Positions 7,643 through 16,214 are shown, numbered from the stretch's first letter. The stretch: 41,072 nt of DNA from an uncultured Blautia sp. (GCA_934364795.1 CAKRMK010000031.1:1-41072), one strand, 5' to 3'. The notes: a model not told the origin generated them from the letters alone. Numbers and translations: made by a program.

Positions 7643-7665
7643 ACAGGAATGATTTTGAGGGGCAC
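7643..7665 (-). repeat. interspersed repeat copy F
   Basis: Read on the minus strand this is GTGCCCCTCAAAATCATTCC followed by TGT. It matches the first box of copies A and C. It lies between the SseB gene and the DUF2975 operon. Confidence 0.45.
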
Positions 7666-7788
7666 ATTTGGGTAATAATCAGGAAGTCTTTCCACAATGT
7701 AATATTACTTTAAAAATAAAAATTATGGCAGCAGCCTGAAATTTTCATTTTTGAGTGATAGCATGTGGAAAGACTTTTTTTGAAATTA

Positions 7789-7839
7789 TTGACAAACGAT
7801 AATTTTATATGTTAATATAAATTATCGAAAAACAATAAT
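7789..7839 (+). promoter_or_regulatory. promoter and palindromic operator of the DUF2975/HTH operon
   Basis: TTGACA (7789-7794) and TAATAT (7813-7818, spacer 18) form a promoter. Overlapping it is a 31-base palindrome, 7797-7827, with arms CGATAATTTTATAT and ATATAAATTATCG-like ends (CGATAAT at the left, ATTATCG at the right). A third half-site, AATAAT, follows at 7834-7839. Overlap with the -10 region suits repression, most likely by the small HTH protein encoded in the operon. Confidence 0.6.
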
Positions 7840-7848
7840 TACACCTGT

Positions 7849-7873
7849 CAGAGCATTTTCAAACATGGCTCTG
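7849..7873. repeat. MITE-like end fragment
   Basis: CAGAGC...TTTCAAACATGGCTCTG matches the right end of the 92-bp element at 24051-24142 (TTTCAAACATGCTCTG) with one inserted G, and is itself a small palindrome. It is only one end of the element. Confidence 0.4.
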
Positions 7874-7919
7874 AGCCTGCAAGTCCATCCATATTCCAAT
7901 AAATCCTAAGGAGGCTGCC

Positions 7920-8909
7920 ATGAACCTGATTATGAGAGAAAAGCACCTGTCTACTATTCTTGCAATTGAAGCTGCCCTGTGCGTCCTGTTTTCTATTTTG
8001 CAGCACAGTACATACGGCCTGTTTTCCACAATGATCGCATTTCCCTTTGAACAGCTGGGAATTATGCTGCGGGGACTGTCACTTTCCGGTACAGTGGGAA
8101 ATGTAGTGGCTGTAATTTTGTATGTGTTGATCAGCCTGATACCAGTAGGGATTCTACTTTTTTTGAAAAAGAAGCAAAAGTCAGAAAAAATAGACAATAT
8201 ACTGTTCCTGCTAAGCGCTTCTTTGTTTTTGGTACTTTTTTATATGATCAATCCCGGACTTCTTGAGGCGGGGATACCTGAGACTGGGAGATGGGCGCTG
8301 GGCAGTACTTTTTATTCCCTGCTTTTGGGATATCTTCTTATCCGCAGTCTGCTTCATTATAAAAATGCCGGGATTAAACAGCTTCAGAAAGGAATTTATC
8401 TGTTGCTGGGAGTTCTAAATGTAGTCTTTGTTTATGCCATATTCGGACAGGAACTGGGACAATGGCTGCAGAATATTGAAACCGTTCAAAATGGCAACAG
8501 TGGAGTCACCATAAATGATGGTTTTATTACTTCTTCTACTTTAACTGTGACTTATATTTTCCTGTTCCTTCATTTCCTTATGGGAATTTTACCTTATATT
8601 CTGAATATTGTAATAATTTTCCTTTCCAGACAACTGCTCGTTGGTTTGAAAGAAAATCCATATCAGGAGGAAACCATAAGGCAGACCAAAAAGCTGGCAG
8701 AGGTATGTATGGGAAGCGTAATGGCAACTATTGTGGCAGATATTTTATTTAATCTGCTACAGCTCTTCTTCCAGAAACAATTGTATCAGATAAATTATGT
8801 TGTACAGTTTCCTGTATTTTCTATTGTGTTTGTGCTGGCAGTCCTGTTGTTTGCCAGATATATAAAGGAAATGCAGGAATTAAAAGAAGAAAATGATCTT
8901 TTTATTTAA
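7920..8909 (+). CDS. multi-pass membrane protein, C-terminal DUF2975-like
   Basis: 329 residues with about eight hydrophobic helices; AAGGAGG is five bases before ATG. The last 120 residues (YIFLFLHFLMGILPYILNIVIIF, then AEVCMGSVMATIVADILFNLLQLFF, then FARYIKEMQELKEENDLFI) resemble DUF2975, in which a polytopic protein ends in a short charged ELKEENDL tail. DUF2975 proteins are often about 160 residues, so this one is roughly doubled in length. DUF2975 genes commonly precede a small Xre-type HTH gene, as here (11-base gap). The biochemical role is unknown. It could be a membrane sensor that controls the HTH protein. Confidence 0.65.
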   Translation: MNLIMREKHLSTILAIEAALCVLFSILQHSTYGLFSTMIAFPFEQLGIMLRGLSLSGTVGNVVAVILYVLISLIPVGILLFLKKKQKSEKIDNILFLLSASLFLVLFYMINPGLLEAGIPETGRWALGSTFYSLLLGYLLIRSLLHYKNAGIKQLQKGIYLLLGVLNVVFVYAIFGQELGQWLQNIETVQNGNSGVTINDGFITSSTLTVTYIFLFLHFLMGILPYILNIVIIFLSRQLLVGLKENPYQEETIRQTKKLAEVCMGSVMATIVADILFNLLQLFFQKQLYQINYVVQFPVFSIVFVLAVLLFARYIKEMQELKEENDLFI

Positions 8910-8920
8910 AGGGGATTTTT

Positions 8921-9148
8921 ATGGCAATTAAAGTGTATCTTGAGGATATTCTGAAAGAACGTGGAATGACCTCAAAAGAACTGTGCAGTCTGGTGAATAT
9001 TACAGAAGCCAACCTGTCCGTTTTGCGAAGCGGGAAGGCAAAAGGAGTGCGTTTTCACACCATTAACCGGATCTGTTACTTTTTGCAATGCGATGTAGGA
9101 GATATTCTGAAATTTGACGGCAACCTGGATGAAGAAGAGGAAAAATAA
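8921..9148 (+). CDS. small Xre/Cro-type HTH regulator (YozG-like)
   Basis: 75 residues consisting almost only of a lambda-repressor-type helix-turn-helix: LEDILKERGMTSKELCSLVNITEANLSVLRSGKAKGVRFHTINRICYFLQCDVGDIL, with an acidic tail (DGNLDEEEEK). AAAGGGGA precedes ATG. It follows the membrane gene by 11 bases and its stop codon overlaps the next start by one base (TAATG), so the three genes are translated together. It is the natural candidate to bind the palindrome over the operon promoter at 7797-7827. Confidence 0.88.
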   Translation: MAIKVYLEDILKERGMTSKELCSLVNITEANLSVLRSGKAKGVRFHTINRICYFLQCDVGDILKFDGNLDEEEEK

Positions 9149-10242
9149 TGGAAAAGAAGAAAAAAACAACCGGTTTAAAAACAAAATTCTGGATTGGACT
9201 GGCGGCAGTCTTTATGGCAGGGACTTTTGGCGGCTGTACTTTGGCAATACCGGAGGCTGGTCTGGACGGAGGCGGTGACAGACTGATTGGTGCATTTATT
9301 ACTTCGGAGTATCTGGATCTTTATGATATGGAAGGATACTTGAATGATCATGCTTCAAAGCTGTCAGAAGGAGAAACAATCACAGTAGGAAAAGACAGCA
9401 AATATGAGGGAAAACTGCTGGCAACTGTGGATAAGTCCCAGGGGGATTCCAGTTCAGAGTGGAAAATCACCTTTGGAGATATTCAGGGACAGTATATTCT
9501 GATGCCGGTATATACAGACGAATACGGCACGAATGTGGGAAATCTGTGTTCTCCCGGAATCAGTTCACCATTCTTACATTATAATGTTACAGACGATGAA
9601 GAAGAAAAAGAAATCAGCGGAACGGTTTATACAGTTCCCGATGGAAAACAGGACCAGACCTGGTATGTCAATCCGGTTTATCAGACTGAAAATGACGAGA
9701 TTTATGCAATGACCGGAAACGGATATGCTGCAAACGGTGCATCTTCTGAAGGTGATAATATGTCTGCCACTTTGACAGCAGAGTCATCTGTTACGGAAAA
9801 TGGAAAGACACAGACTGAAAAATGCAAAGTAACGGTTCAGTTTGCCACCATGTATAAGCCTGTGCGTACCATCATTTATCAGGTGACAAGTTCCAACCAG
9901 GTGCTGAAACAGACTGCTTATAAGCCTTCCACTGTACCGGATACTTTGAAGGTGGAGCCGGAAGCTGCCTATATTTTGACAGAAATCCGCAAAGAAACAC
10001 CTTCTGGAAAACTGGCAATATCCAGGGATATTCTGAATCTGGAATCAGCGGAAGAAGAGGAAATTCAGTATCTGGAAACCTGGTATCCTGTGGAGAATGG
10101 ACTGGTAAGTAAAAAAGAAATAGAAATTGTAAAGGAAAATCCGGATCATACGGATAGGAATACAGATGCAGATAATGGAAAAAGTGAAGATTCTGCCAGC
10201 AATGGAGTAGATATGGAACCATCTTATAATAAAAACCTATAA
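9148..10242 (+). CDS. lipoprotein of unknown function
   Basis: 364 residues. The N-terminus has a basic region (MEKKKKTTGLKTK), a hydrophobic stretch and a lipobox-like FGG-Cys at residues 28-31, so it should be lipid-anchored outside the membrane. The mature part is rich in beta-strand-like, acidic sequence (GGGDRLIGAFITSEYLDLYDMEGYLNDH..., TLTAESSVTENGKTQTEKCKVTVQF). The tail is low-complexity and hydrophilic (NPDHTDRNTDADNGKSEDSASNG). I do not recognise a family. Its one-base overlap with the HTH gene ties it to the DUF2975/HTH pair as a third operon member, perhaps the envelope-facing component. Confidence 0.7.
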   Translation: MEKKKKTTGLKTKFWIGLAAVFMAGTFGGCTLAIPEAGLDGGGDRLIGAFITSEYLDLYDMEGYLNDHASKLSEGETITVGKDSKYEGKLLATVDKSQGDSSSEWKITFGDIQGQYILMPVYTDEYGTNVGNLCSPGISSPFLHYNVTDDEEEKEISGTVYTVPDGKQDQTWYVNPVYQTENDEIYAMTGNGYAANGASSEGDNMSATLTAESSVTENGKTQTEKCKVTVQFATMYKPVRTIIYQVTSSNQVLKQTAYKPSTVPDTLKVEPEAAYILTEIRKETPSGKLAISRDILNLESAEEEEIQYLETWYPVENGLVSKKEIEIVKENPDHTDRNTDADNGKSEDSASNGVDMEPSYNKNL

Positions 10243-10383
10243 CCAGATATTATTTATATGTATTAGACTATATCCTCTGATACTGCTATGATAAACGCAG
10301 ATAAAAAAGTCTGCTGATTACAAAACAAGTTCAATCATAAATTATGCAGACAGCGTTGTATATGAAAGTCAGAGGAGATACGG

Positions 10384-11052
10384 ATGAAACAGATTTTATG
10401 TTTTGGAGATTCTAATACATGGGGATATGACGGAGAAAGCAGAAAACGTCTTCCCTGGGGAAAACGCTGGACAAGTCTTTTGCAGGAAAAGTTCGACAGT
10501 GAGAAACCTTCTGCACTTACGAAAAAGGCTGTAACAGCCCGGATTATAGAGGAAGGTCTTTGCGGAAGGACTACCATATTTGAAGATCCGTTAAGAGAGG
10601 GCAGAAGAGGAACCGCGCTTCTTCCTACTTTACTGGAGACACATGAGGGTATAGATGCTGTAATCCTTATGCTTGGAACCAATGACTGCAAAACGGTGTT
10701 TGGTGCATCGGCAGAAGTAATCGGGATGGGAATCACCCGCCTGCTGGAGCAGATTCAAAGATATGCACCCAAGGCAAGGGTACTGCTGATTTCGCCCATT
10801 TATCTGGGAGAAAAAGTGTGGCAGGAAGGCTTTGACCAGGAGTTTTCACCGGATTCTGTAAAAGTGTCCAAAGAACTGGAAAAGGTCTACCAGAGAATTG
10901 CAAGAGAAAAACAGGTGGAATTTCTGCCTGCAGCAGCCTATGTAAGCTGCTGCGTGGCAGACCAGGAGCATATGAATGCACAGGGCCATCAGATTTTCGC
11001 CAGTGTGGTATATGAAAAAATAAGTAAGATGTTAGAAATAAAACAAGTTTGA
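10384..11052 (+). CDS. SGNH/GDSL-type esterase
   Basis: 222 residues with GAGGAG before ATG and no signal peptide, so it is probably cytoplasmic. Block I is ILCFGDSNTWGYDG with catalytic Ser10. Block III is MLGTNDCK, with Asn in the oxyanion hole. Block V is DQEHMNAQGHQ, with Asp and His of the triad. It lacks an extra domain. The family removes acyl or acetyl groups from sugars, lipids or small esters. In this neighbourhood a carbohydrate deacetylase role is plausible but not shown. It ends 40 bases before a strong terminator. Confidence 0.88.
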   Translation: MKQILCFGDSNTWGYDGESRKRLPWGKRWTSLLQEKFDSEKPSALTKKAVTARIIEEGLCGRTTIFEDPLREGRRGTALLPTLLETHEGIDAVILMLGTNDCKTVFGASAEVIGMGITRLLEQIQRYAPKARVLLISPIYLGEKVWQEGFDQEFSPDSVKVSKELEKVYQRIAREKQVEFLPAAAYVSCCVADQEHMNAQGHQIFASVVYEKISKMLEIKQV

Positions 11053-11057
11053 AAAAG

Positions 11058-11118
11058 CATTTCCCCAATCTGTACGCCTAACTTTGTGATAGATTTTGCC
11101 CGGATTCAGCCTACGTAG
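11058..11118 (+). repeat. interspersed repeat copy D
   Basis: A 61-base segment starting CATTTCCCCAATCTGTACGC that aligns without gaps to copy C at 17642-17702; I count 44 identical positions, and most differences are transitions. The right part of this copy forms the first arm of the terminator at 11093-11148. Confidence 0.6.
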
Positions 11119-11158
11119 CCCGCTACAGCGCCCTCATCCGGGCAAAATAGGATTTTTT
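11093..11158 (+). terminator. strong rho-independent terminator after the esterase gene
   Basis: ATTTTGCCCGGAT (11093-11105) pairs exactly with ATCCGGGCAAAAT (11136-11148). An inner stem GTAG-CCCG-CTAC lies in the loop, and a T-rich run (GATTTTTTATTTTT) follows. The T-run overlaps the stop of the convergent MATE gene. Confidence 0.85.
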
Positions 11159-12515
11159 ATTTTTCCCAGATTCCGTCCTGTTTCATAATTCTGATATAAG
11201 AAAACAGCAGGAATACCATACAGATCAGCCATGTAAATGGCTCTGCAATAGAAGCTCCGAAATATCCCCATAAAGGCACGAAAATAAAAGATGCGATCAC
11301 CTTAAAAATCAGTTCCAGAGAACTGGAGATAAGGGGCAAAATCTTGTGTCCGATTCCCTGGAGGGTTGTTCGAAGAATCAGAAGTACGCCCAGCGGGAAG
11401 AAGAAAATCATATTAATATGAAGGTTCATCAGTGCATTGTCCATAATTACCGGGTCATCAGTTCCGGCCAGTGCATAGATAAGCGGTCTGGCAGCAACCA
11501 GTATTACAACCAGGAAAAAGGCCGACCAGATAAAACTAAGCATAGACGATTTGCGGATTCCTTCACGGATCCGATCCATACGTCCCGCACCGAAATTCTG
11601 GCTGGCAAAGGTGGCATTGGCACTGGCAATACTTGCAAGGGGCATATTACTGATCATAACAATACGCCTTGCAGCAGTATGGGCTGCAATGATAGTAGTT
11701 CCCAGAGTATTGATGGCTCCCTGCAGAATGACAGAACCGATGGAAAAAATAGAGTTCATCAGTCCCATGGAAAAACCTGTGGTAAGAAGCTCGCTGAGAA
11801 GTTCTTTGTCATAAGAAAAATGTTTTTTCCCCGGAATGAGAAAACGGTAATTTTTATAAAGATATATAAAACATAATATCGTAGAAACTAATTGCGCCAC
11901 AACAGTAGCACCTGCAATTCCGGCCACTCCCAAACTGAAAACATTAACAGAAATATAATCAAGAAGTAAATTCAGCATACAGGAAAACACAAGAAAATAA
12001 AGGGGTGTTTTGCTGTTTCCCACTGCACGCAAAAGACCAGAGCCCATATTGTAAAAAAGAGTGGCAGCCATACCTCCCATTACCACAAGAAGATAGGTAC
12101 GGGATTCCGGAAAAATATCCTGGGGAGTCTGGATAAGGCGAAGCATGGGATCTGTGAAAACTAATGTGACAATTGTAACAAGCGCTGAAATAATCAGATT
12201 CAGAATCAAAGTCCACGCAACAACCGTTTTCATCTGTTCCTCATCTTTTGAGCCAAAAGCCCTGGAAAGCAAAATTCCATATCCGCTGTTAATTCCATTT
12301 GCAAATCCGATCACAAGTCCGGTAATAGATCCGGTCAGCCCAATGGCAGCCAGTGCTGCCTGTCCCAGTCCATGGCTTGCAATCATAGTATCCCCGATGT
12401 TATAGCATTGCTGAAAAAAATTACTGATAAAAAGTGGTATGGCAAAGGTAAGAATATTGGACAGTACATTTCCCTGCGTCATATCCCTTGTCATCCCCTG
12501 TTTTGCTGAATTCAT
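11157..12515 (-). CDS. MATE family multidrug/cation efflux transporter
   Basis: 452 residues from the ATG preceded by GGGGGAAAG. A longer frame reaching 12602 has no ribosome binding site and would run into repeat copy B. The protein has twelve hydrophobic helices in two MatE halves, starting MTQGNVLSNILTFAIPLFISNFFQQCYNIGDTMI, the usual MATE entry, with the second half starting near SELLTTGFSMGLMNSIFSIGSVILQGAINTLG. MATE transporters export drugs or metabolites in exchange for Na+ or H+. The gene is monocistronic and convergent with the esterase. The substrate is unknown. Confidence 0.92.
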   Translation of the reverse strand: MNSAKQGMTRDMTQGNVLSNILTFAIPLFISNFFQQCYNIGDTMIASHGLGQAALAAIGLTGSITGLVIGFANGINSGYGILLSRAFGSKDEEQMKTVVAWTLILNLIISALVTIVTLVFTDPMLRLIQTPQDIFPESRTYLLVVMGGMAATLFYNMGSGLLRAVGNSKTPLYFLVFSCMLNLLLDYISVNVFSLGVAGIAGATVVAQLVSTILCFIYLYKNYRFLIPGKKHFSYDKELLSELLTTGFSMGLMNSIFSIGSVILQGAINTLGTTIIAAHTAARRIVMISNMPLASIASANATFASQNFGAGRMDRIREGIRKSSMLSFIWSAFFLVVILVAARPLIYALAGTDDPVIMDNALMNLHINMIFFFPLGVLLILRTTLQGIGHKILPLISSSLELIFKVIASFIFVPLWGYFGASIAEPFTWLICMVFLLFSYIRIMKQDGIWEK

Positions 12516-12564
12516 TTTTCTTTCCCCCGTTATTTTATTTCTGATGACATGAATCTTAAAGCCT

Positions 12565-12627
12565 GCCTCAAAAACCATTTTCACCCACAAATTGTGACAC
12601 ATATCTTGCAGAAAGCCCTATGGGGCA
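12565..12627 (+). repeat. interspersed repeat copy B
   Basis: It contains AAATTGTGACACATATCTTGC followed by AGAAAGCCCTATGGGGCA, matching copy A (2810-2848) closely. It lies just upstream of the MATE start. The 5' box (TGCCTCAAAAACCATTTTC) is more diverged. Confidence 0.55.
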
Positions 12628-12726
12628 TCCCTTAAAATTCACTGTGCCAAATTGTACAACTTGAAGTCTACTTGAAGTCAATAGATTTCGTCATTTTTCT
12701 ATTATAAATCAATAAAAAATAATTTT

Positions 12727-12763
12727 AAATAATAAAAAGCAATAACAAATAATAAAAATCAAT
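12727..12763 (+). promoter_or_regulatory. paired direct repeats, candidate DeoR operator
   Basis: Two 17-base direct repeats, AAATAATAAAAAGCAAT (12727-12743) and AAATAATAAAAATCAAT (12747-12763), differ at one base and are spaced by 20 bases, two helical turns. They abut the -35 box of the DeoR operon promoter. DeoR-family repressors often bind repeated sites next to their own promoters. Confidence 0.5.
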
Positions 12764-12800
12764 TGACAATGTAATACAGGATTGCTATACTGAATATAGC
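12763..12800 (+). promoter_or_regulatory. promoter of the DeoR operon with overlapping palindrome
   Basis: TTGACA (12763-12768), 17-base spacer, TATACT (12786-12791): a near-consensus sigma-A promoter. The palindrome GCTATA-CTGAA-TATAGC (12784-12800) sits on the -10 and is a second operator candidate. Confidence 0.7.
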
Positions 12801-12917
12801 ATAGACGAGATTAAAAGAACATTTTTTATTGATGCAAGGGCGCATGGAACAACATGACTGATCTGCAGTAATAGAAAATGTTTTTTTACTATGAAGAAAG
12901 CAAAGCGGGGGGAAGGC

Positions 12918-13679
12918 GTGTTTATTGAAGAAAGACAGGAATCCATTGAAAAAGTCCTAAGAGAACAGGGCAAGGTGCGGGTGAAGGAGCTAAGTGAAAT
13001 GTTCCAGGTTACAGAGGACTGCATTCGCAAGGATTTAAAGACTCTGGAAAATGCGGGGAAATTAAAGCGTACCTATGGTGGCGCAATTCTTTCACAGGAT
13101 TATCCACTGGAGAGGGATGTGGTGAACAGAAGAAGCTACCATCTGGAGAAGAAACGCCAGATTGCGGAGAAAGCAGTGGAGCTGATCCGTGAGCGAGAAG
13201 CCATTTTCCTTGACATTTCCACTACCAACATTGAGCTGGCGCGTCTTCTTGCCAAGTCAGACATGCAGCTTACCGTAGTGAGCAATATGATCGATATCCT
13301 TCAGATCCTGGCACAGAATCCACGGATTTCCGTAATCGGAACTGGCGGAATCATGTATCCCAATGTAAATGGATTTCTGGGCAGTGCGGCAATCCAGATC
13401 ATCCAGAAATACAGCTTTGACCGGGCTTTTGTAGGAAGCTGCGGAATTGATATGACAGACCATACCATTACCACGCTGGGAGTGGAAGACGGGCTTACCA
13501 AGCAGGCGGCAATCCGCTGCAGCAGGCGCAAATACGCAGTGATGGAATGTGAGAAATTTTATTTTAATGAATCATACAAATTTATACAGTTAGAGGAACT
13601 TGACGGAATCATAACAGATGAATTTCCGGACCAGTCTGTCCGTGATACACTGGATTCTTTTGGAGTGACGCTCTATTAG
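12918..13679 (+). CDS. DeoR family transcriptional regulator
   Basis: 253 residues from a GTG preceded by GGGGGG; an in-frame ATG at 12891 adds nine residues but has no ribosome binding site, and family members normally begin at (M)FIEERQE. The DeoR helix-turn-helix spans about residues 6-58 (ERQESIEKVLREQGKVRVKELSEMFQVTEDCIRKDLKTLENAGKLKRTYGGA). The rest is the DeoR sensor domain, a phosphosugar-isomerase-like fold (DISTTNIELARLLAK, VVSNMIDILQILAQNPRISVIGTGG, FVGSCGIDM). Such regulators usually respond to a sugar phosphate. The stop is nine bases before the transglutaminase gene, so it heads that operon. Confidence 0.9.
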   Translation: MFIEERQESIEKVLREQGKVRVKELSEMFQVTEDCIRKDLKTLENAGKLKRTYGGAILSQDYPLERDVVNRRSYHLEKKRQIAEKAVELIREREAIFLDISTTNIELARLLAKSDMQLTVVSNMIDILQILAQNPRISVIGTGGIMYPNVNGFLGSAAIQIIQKYSFDRAFVGSCGIDMTDHTITTLGVEDGLTKQAAIRCSRRKYAVMECEKFYFNESYKFIQLEELDGIITDEFPDQSVRDTLDSFGVTLY

Positions 13680-13688
13680 GAGGAAAAC

Positions 13689-16175
13689 ATGTTTCTTGAG
13701 AAAAGCAGAAGCAAAATTAATGAAGAATTTTTGAAATATAAAGAAATGTTTGGGGACAGAGAATACCCCATGAAAGAAATCTGTGAAAAAATAGACAGCT
13801 GCTCCGAAGAACTGGCACTGGCTGTGAAATATCTTTATGTTACAGCACCCCTTAGCGATGCAGTAAATACACCATTTGAAACAATTTATGACTATGCAGA
13901 GCATGGCTTATACCTTTACGAAAATCTGGAAAGCGTGAGAAAGCTTCCAGAAGATATTTTCCTGAATTACGTTCTGGCACATCGTGTAAATGAAGAAGAA
14001 GTCCTTCCGTGCAGAAGCTTTTTCTGGAGCCTTCTCAAAGACTGCATTCAGGGGAAAAACCAGTATGATGCGGCAATTGAGGTAAACTACTGGTGTGCAG
14101 AAGAAGCCACCTATCACAGCGGAGATGACCGTACACTTCCGGCACTGACTGTATACAGAAGAGGCTACGGAAGATGCGGCGAGGAATCTGTTTTTCTGGT
14201 AAATGCCCTTAGAAGTGTGGGAATTCCAGCCAGACAGGTGTATGTACCACGCTGGTCACACTGCGATGACAATCATGCATGGGTAGAGCTTCTCTGTGAT
14301 GGAAAATGGTATTTTACAGGTGCCTGTGAGCCGCTTATGATCCTGAATAAGGGCTGGTTTACCAATGCCTCTTCAAGAGCCATGATGGTACATTCCAGAC
14401 TGTTTGATATTTTCCCTGCAAGAAATGAAGAGGTGATCGACAGGGAAGACGCAGCTGTGACTCTGAACCAGACAGCACGTTATGCGAAGGTAAAAACAAT
14501 TACAGCAAACGTAGTTGATAAAGAAGGAAATGCGGTAAAAGGAGCGCAGGTTCTTTTCCAGGTCCTGAATATGGGGGAATATTATCCTGTTGCAAGAGTA
14601 AAAACTGACGAAAATGGAAATGCCTCTCTTATTACAGGCTACGGAACTTTAAGAATCCAGGCAGTCCTTGAAAATGATGCTTCAGAAGTAATTGGCAATG
14701 TGATTGCAGATATGGATACCAGAACTGCGGATCAGATCCAGGTAGTTTTACAGAAGAAGCTTCCAGAAGAAGGATGGAAAGAGGTTGACATAATTGCACC
14801 AGTAGATACTCCGGTAAACACGGATATGCCTACAAAGGAGCAAAAAGAAGAGGGCAGCCGCCGTTTCAAGGAGGCATCCAGACTCCGCAAAGAGAAAAAA
14901 GAGAACTGGGTAAATCCTGAAAAGGTAAAATTCCTGGAGAAAGAAGATTCTAGTAAACTTCGCCAGGCAATGATGGCACAGCTTTCCGAAAAGGATGGAA
15001 CAGACTGTATCTGCAGCATTCTTGAAGAGCATCTGGAATATGCGAAAGTATATGAAAATCAGATGGATCAGACTTTATTTGAGAAATATATATTAAATCC
15101 CCGTGTTGAGGCAGAGCTGCTTCGCCCATACAGAAAAGGAATTCTTTCTTATCTGACAGATGAGCAAAAAGCTGCATTTCGTCAGGATCCCATGTCAGTA
15201 TGGGATTATATCCAGAAGGAAATCAAAGAGTGCCCCCAGTTTGAGCGTGAGACAGTTATGGAAACTCCATATGAGTGTCTCCGTGGCGGAATGGGAACAG
15301 AACGCTCCAAGAAGGTTCTGTTTGTAGCAATCTGCCGTACTCTTGGAATTCCGGCAAGACTGAATCCGGACAACAGGGTTATGGAGTACTGGAAAGAAGA
15401 TAAATTCGTACCGGTTGTAAAAGAGCAGGAAGGGGATGCATTCCTCACCCTGAAAAAAGAAAAAGACTCTGTTTGGACTTATTTCCAGCACTGGACCATT
15501 GGCCAGCTGACAGAGGGACAGTTTGTCTCCCTTGATCTTATGGGAAGAGACTGGGAAAACGACCAGATGGTTCTGGCTTTGATTCCGGGACAGTACCGTA
15601 TTATTACAACCAACCGCCTTCCAAATGGCAATCAGTTCTCCTGGGAAAAAACATTTTCCATTAAATCAGGGGAGCATCTGGAAGATACTTTAAGACTTAG
15701 AAATGCAGAGCTGGCAGACATGCTGGAGAGAATTGCCCTTCCGGAGTTTGAAGTAAAGGATAACCAAGGAAATGTGGTAACCTGTGCAGATCTTACTGCA
15801 GGAGGAAAGAAAATTCTCATGTGGCTGGAAGAGAGCTGCGAGCCTACCGAACATATATTGAATGAAATGTTGGAACATACAGAAGAATTCCGTGAATTCC
15901 AGAAACAGGTGATCTTTATGATCCGCACAGAGGAGGCCAAAAAAGATCCTCTTTTATCCAGAGTTCTGGCAGTATTTCCGGAAATTCCGGTATATTACGA
16001 TTCTTTTGAAGAGAATATTGAACTGCTTGGACGCAGAATGTATGTGGATCCGGACAAGCTTCCGCTTATTATGGTGACGAATGGTGTTTCAGCAGGTATT
16101 TATGCAACAAGTGGCTATAATGTGGGAACCGGTGATATGCTGATCCGTATTATGAGGGAAGTACCGGAAGTGTAA
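13689..16175 (+). CDS. transglutaminase-fold protein with degenerate second copy and thioredoxin-like tail
   Basis: 828 residues with AGGAGG before ATG and no signal peptide. A helical N-terminal region precedes a transglutaminase-like (papain-fold) domain at about residues 125-245, with catalytic Cys163 in YGRCGEES, His196 in DDNHAWVE and the family's FTGACEP segment. A carboxypeptidase-regulatory-like beta domain follows (about 268-350, TANVVDKEGNAVKGAQVLF). A second transglutaminase-like segment at about 530-570 (GGMGTERSKKVLFVAICRTLGIPAR) lacks the cysteine. The C-terminus (about 695-827) looks like a thioredoxin fold without a CxxC. Related folds include peptide N-glycanases and cysteine peptidases; transamidase activity is not implied. 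Its place between DeoR and an M28 peptidase suggests cytoplasmic hydrolysis of an amide or peptide substrate. Confidence 0.8.
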   Translation: MFLEKSRSKINEEFLKYKEMFGDREYPMKEICEKIDSCSEELALAVKYLYVTAPLSDAVNTPFETIYDYAEHGLYLYENLESVRKLPEDIFLNYVLAHRVNEEEVLPCRSFFWSLLKDCIQGKNQYDAAIEVNYWCAEEATYHSGDDRTLPALTVYRRGYGRCGEESVFLVNALRSVGIPARQVYVPRWSHCDDNHAWVELLCDGKWYFTGACEPLMILNKGWFTNASSRAMMVHSRLFDIFPARNEEVIDREDAAVTLNQTARYAKVKTITANVVDKEGNAVKGAQVLFQVLNMGEYYPVARVKTDENGNASLITGYGTLRIQAVLENDASEVIGNVIADMDTRTADQIQVVLQKKLPEEGWKEVDIIAPVDTPVNTDMPTKEQKEEGSRRFKEASRLRKEKKENWVNPEKVKFLEKEDSSKLRQAMMAQLSEKDGTDCICSILEEHLEYAKVYENQMDQTLFEKYILNPRVEAELLRPYRKGILSYLTDEQKAAFRQDPMSVWDYIQKEIKECPQFERETVMETPYECLRGGMGTERSKKVLFVAICRTLGIPARLNPDNRVMEYWKEDKFVPVVKEQEGDAFLTLKKEKDSVWTYFQHWTIGQLTEGQFVSLDLMGRDWENDQMVLALIPGQYRIITTNRLPNGNQFSWEKTFSIKSGEHLEDTLRLRNAELADMLERIALPEFEVKDNQGNVVTCADLTAGGKKILMWLEESCEPTEHILNEMLEHTEEFREFQKQVIFMIRTEEAKKDPLLSRVLAVFPEIPVYYDSFEENIELLGRRMYVDPDKLPLIMVTNGVSAGIYATSGYNVGTGDMLIRIMREVPEV

Positions 16176-16214
16176 TTTACTGTGAAAGCTTGCCAGGAAG
16201 GATAAGACAGAAAA

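Noticed and set aside
11346..11876. 176-codon plus-strand frame antisense to the MATE gene
   Set aside because: Hydrophilic sequence with no family resemblance, in the mirror of a well-supported transporter, and without a start signal.
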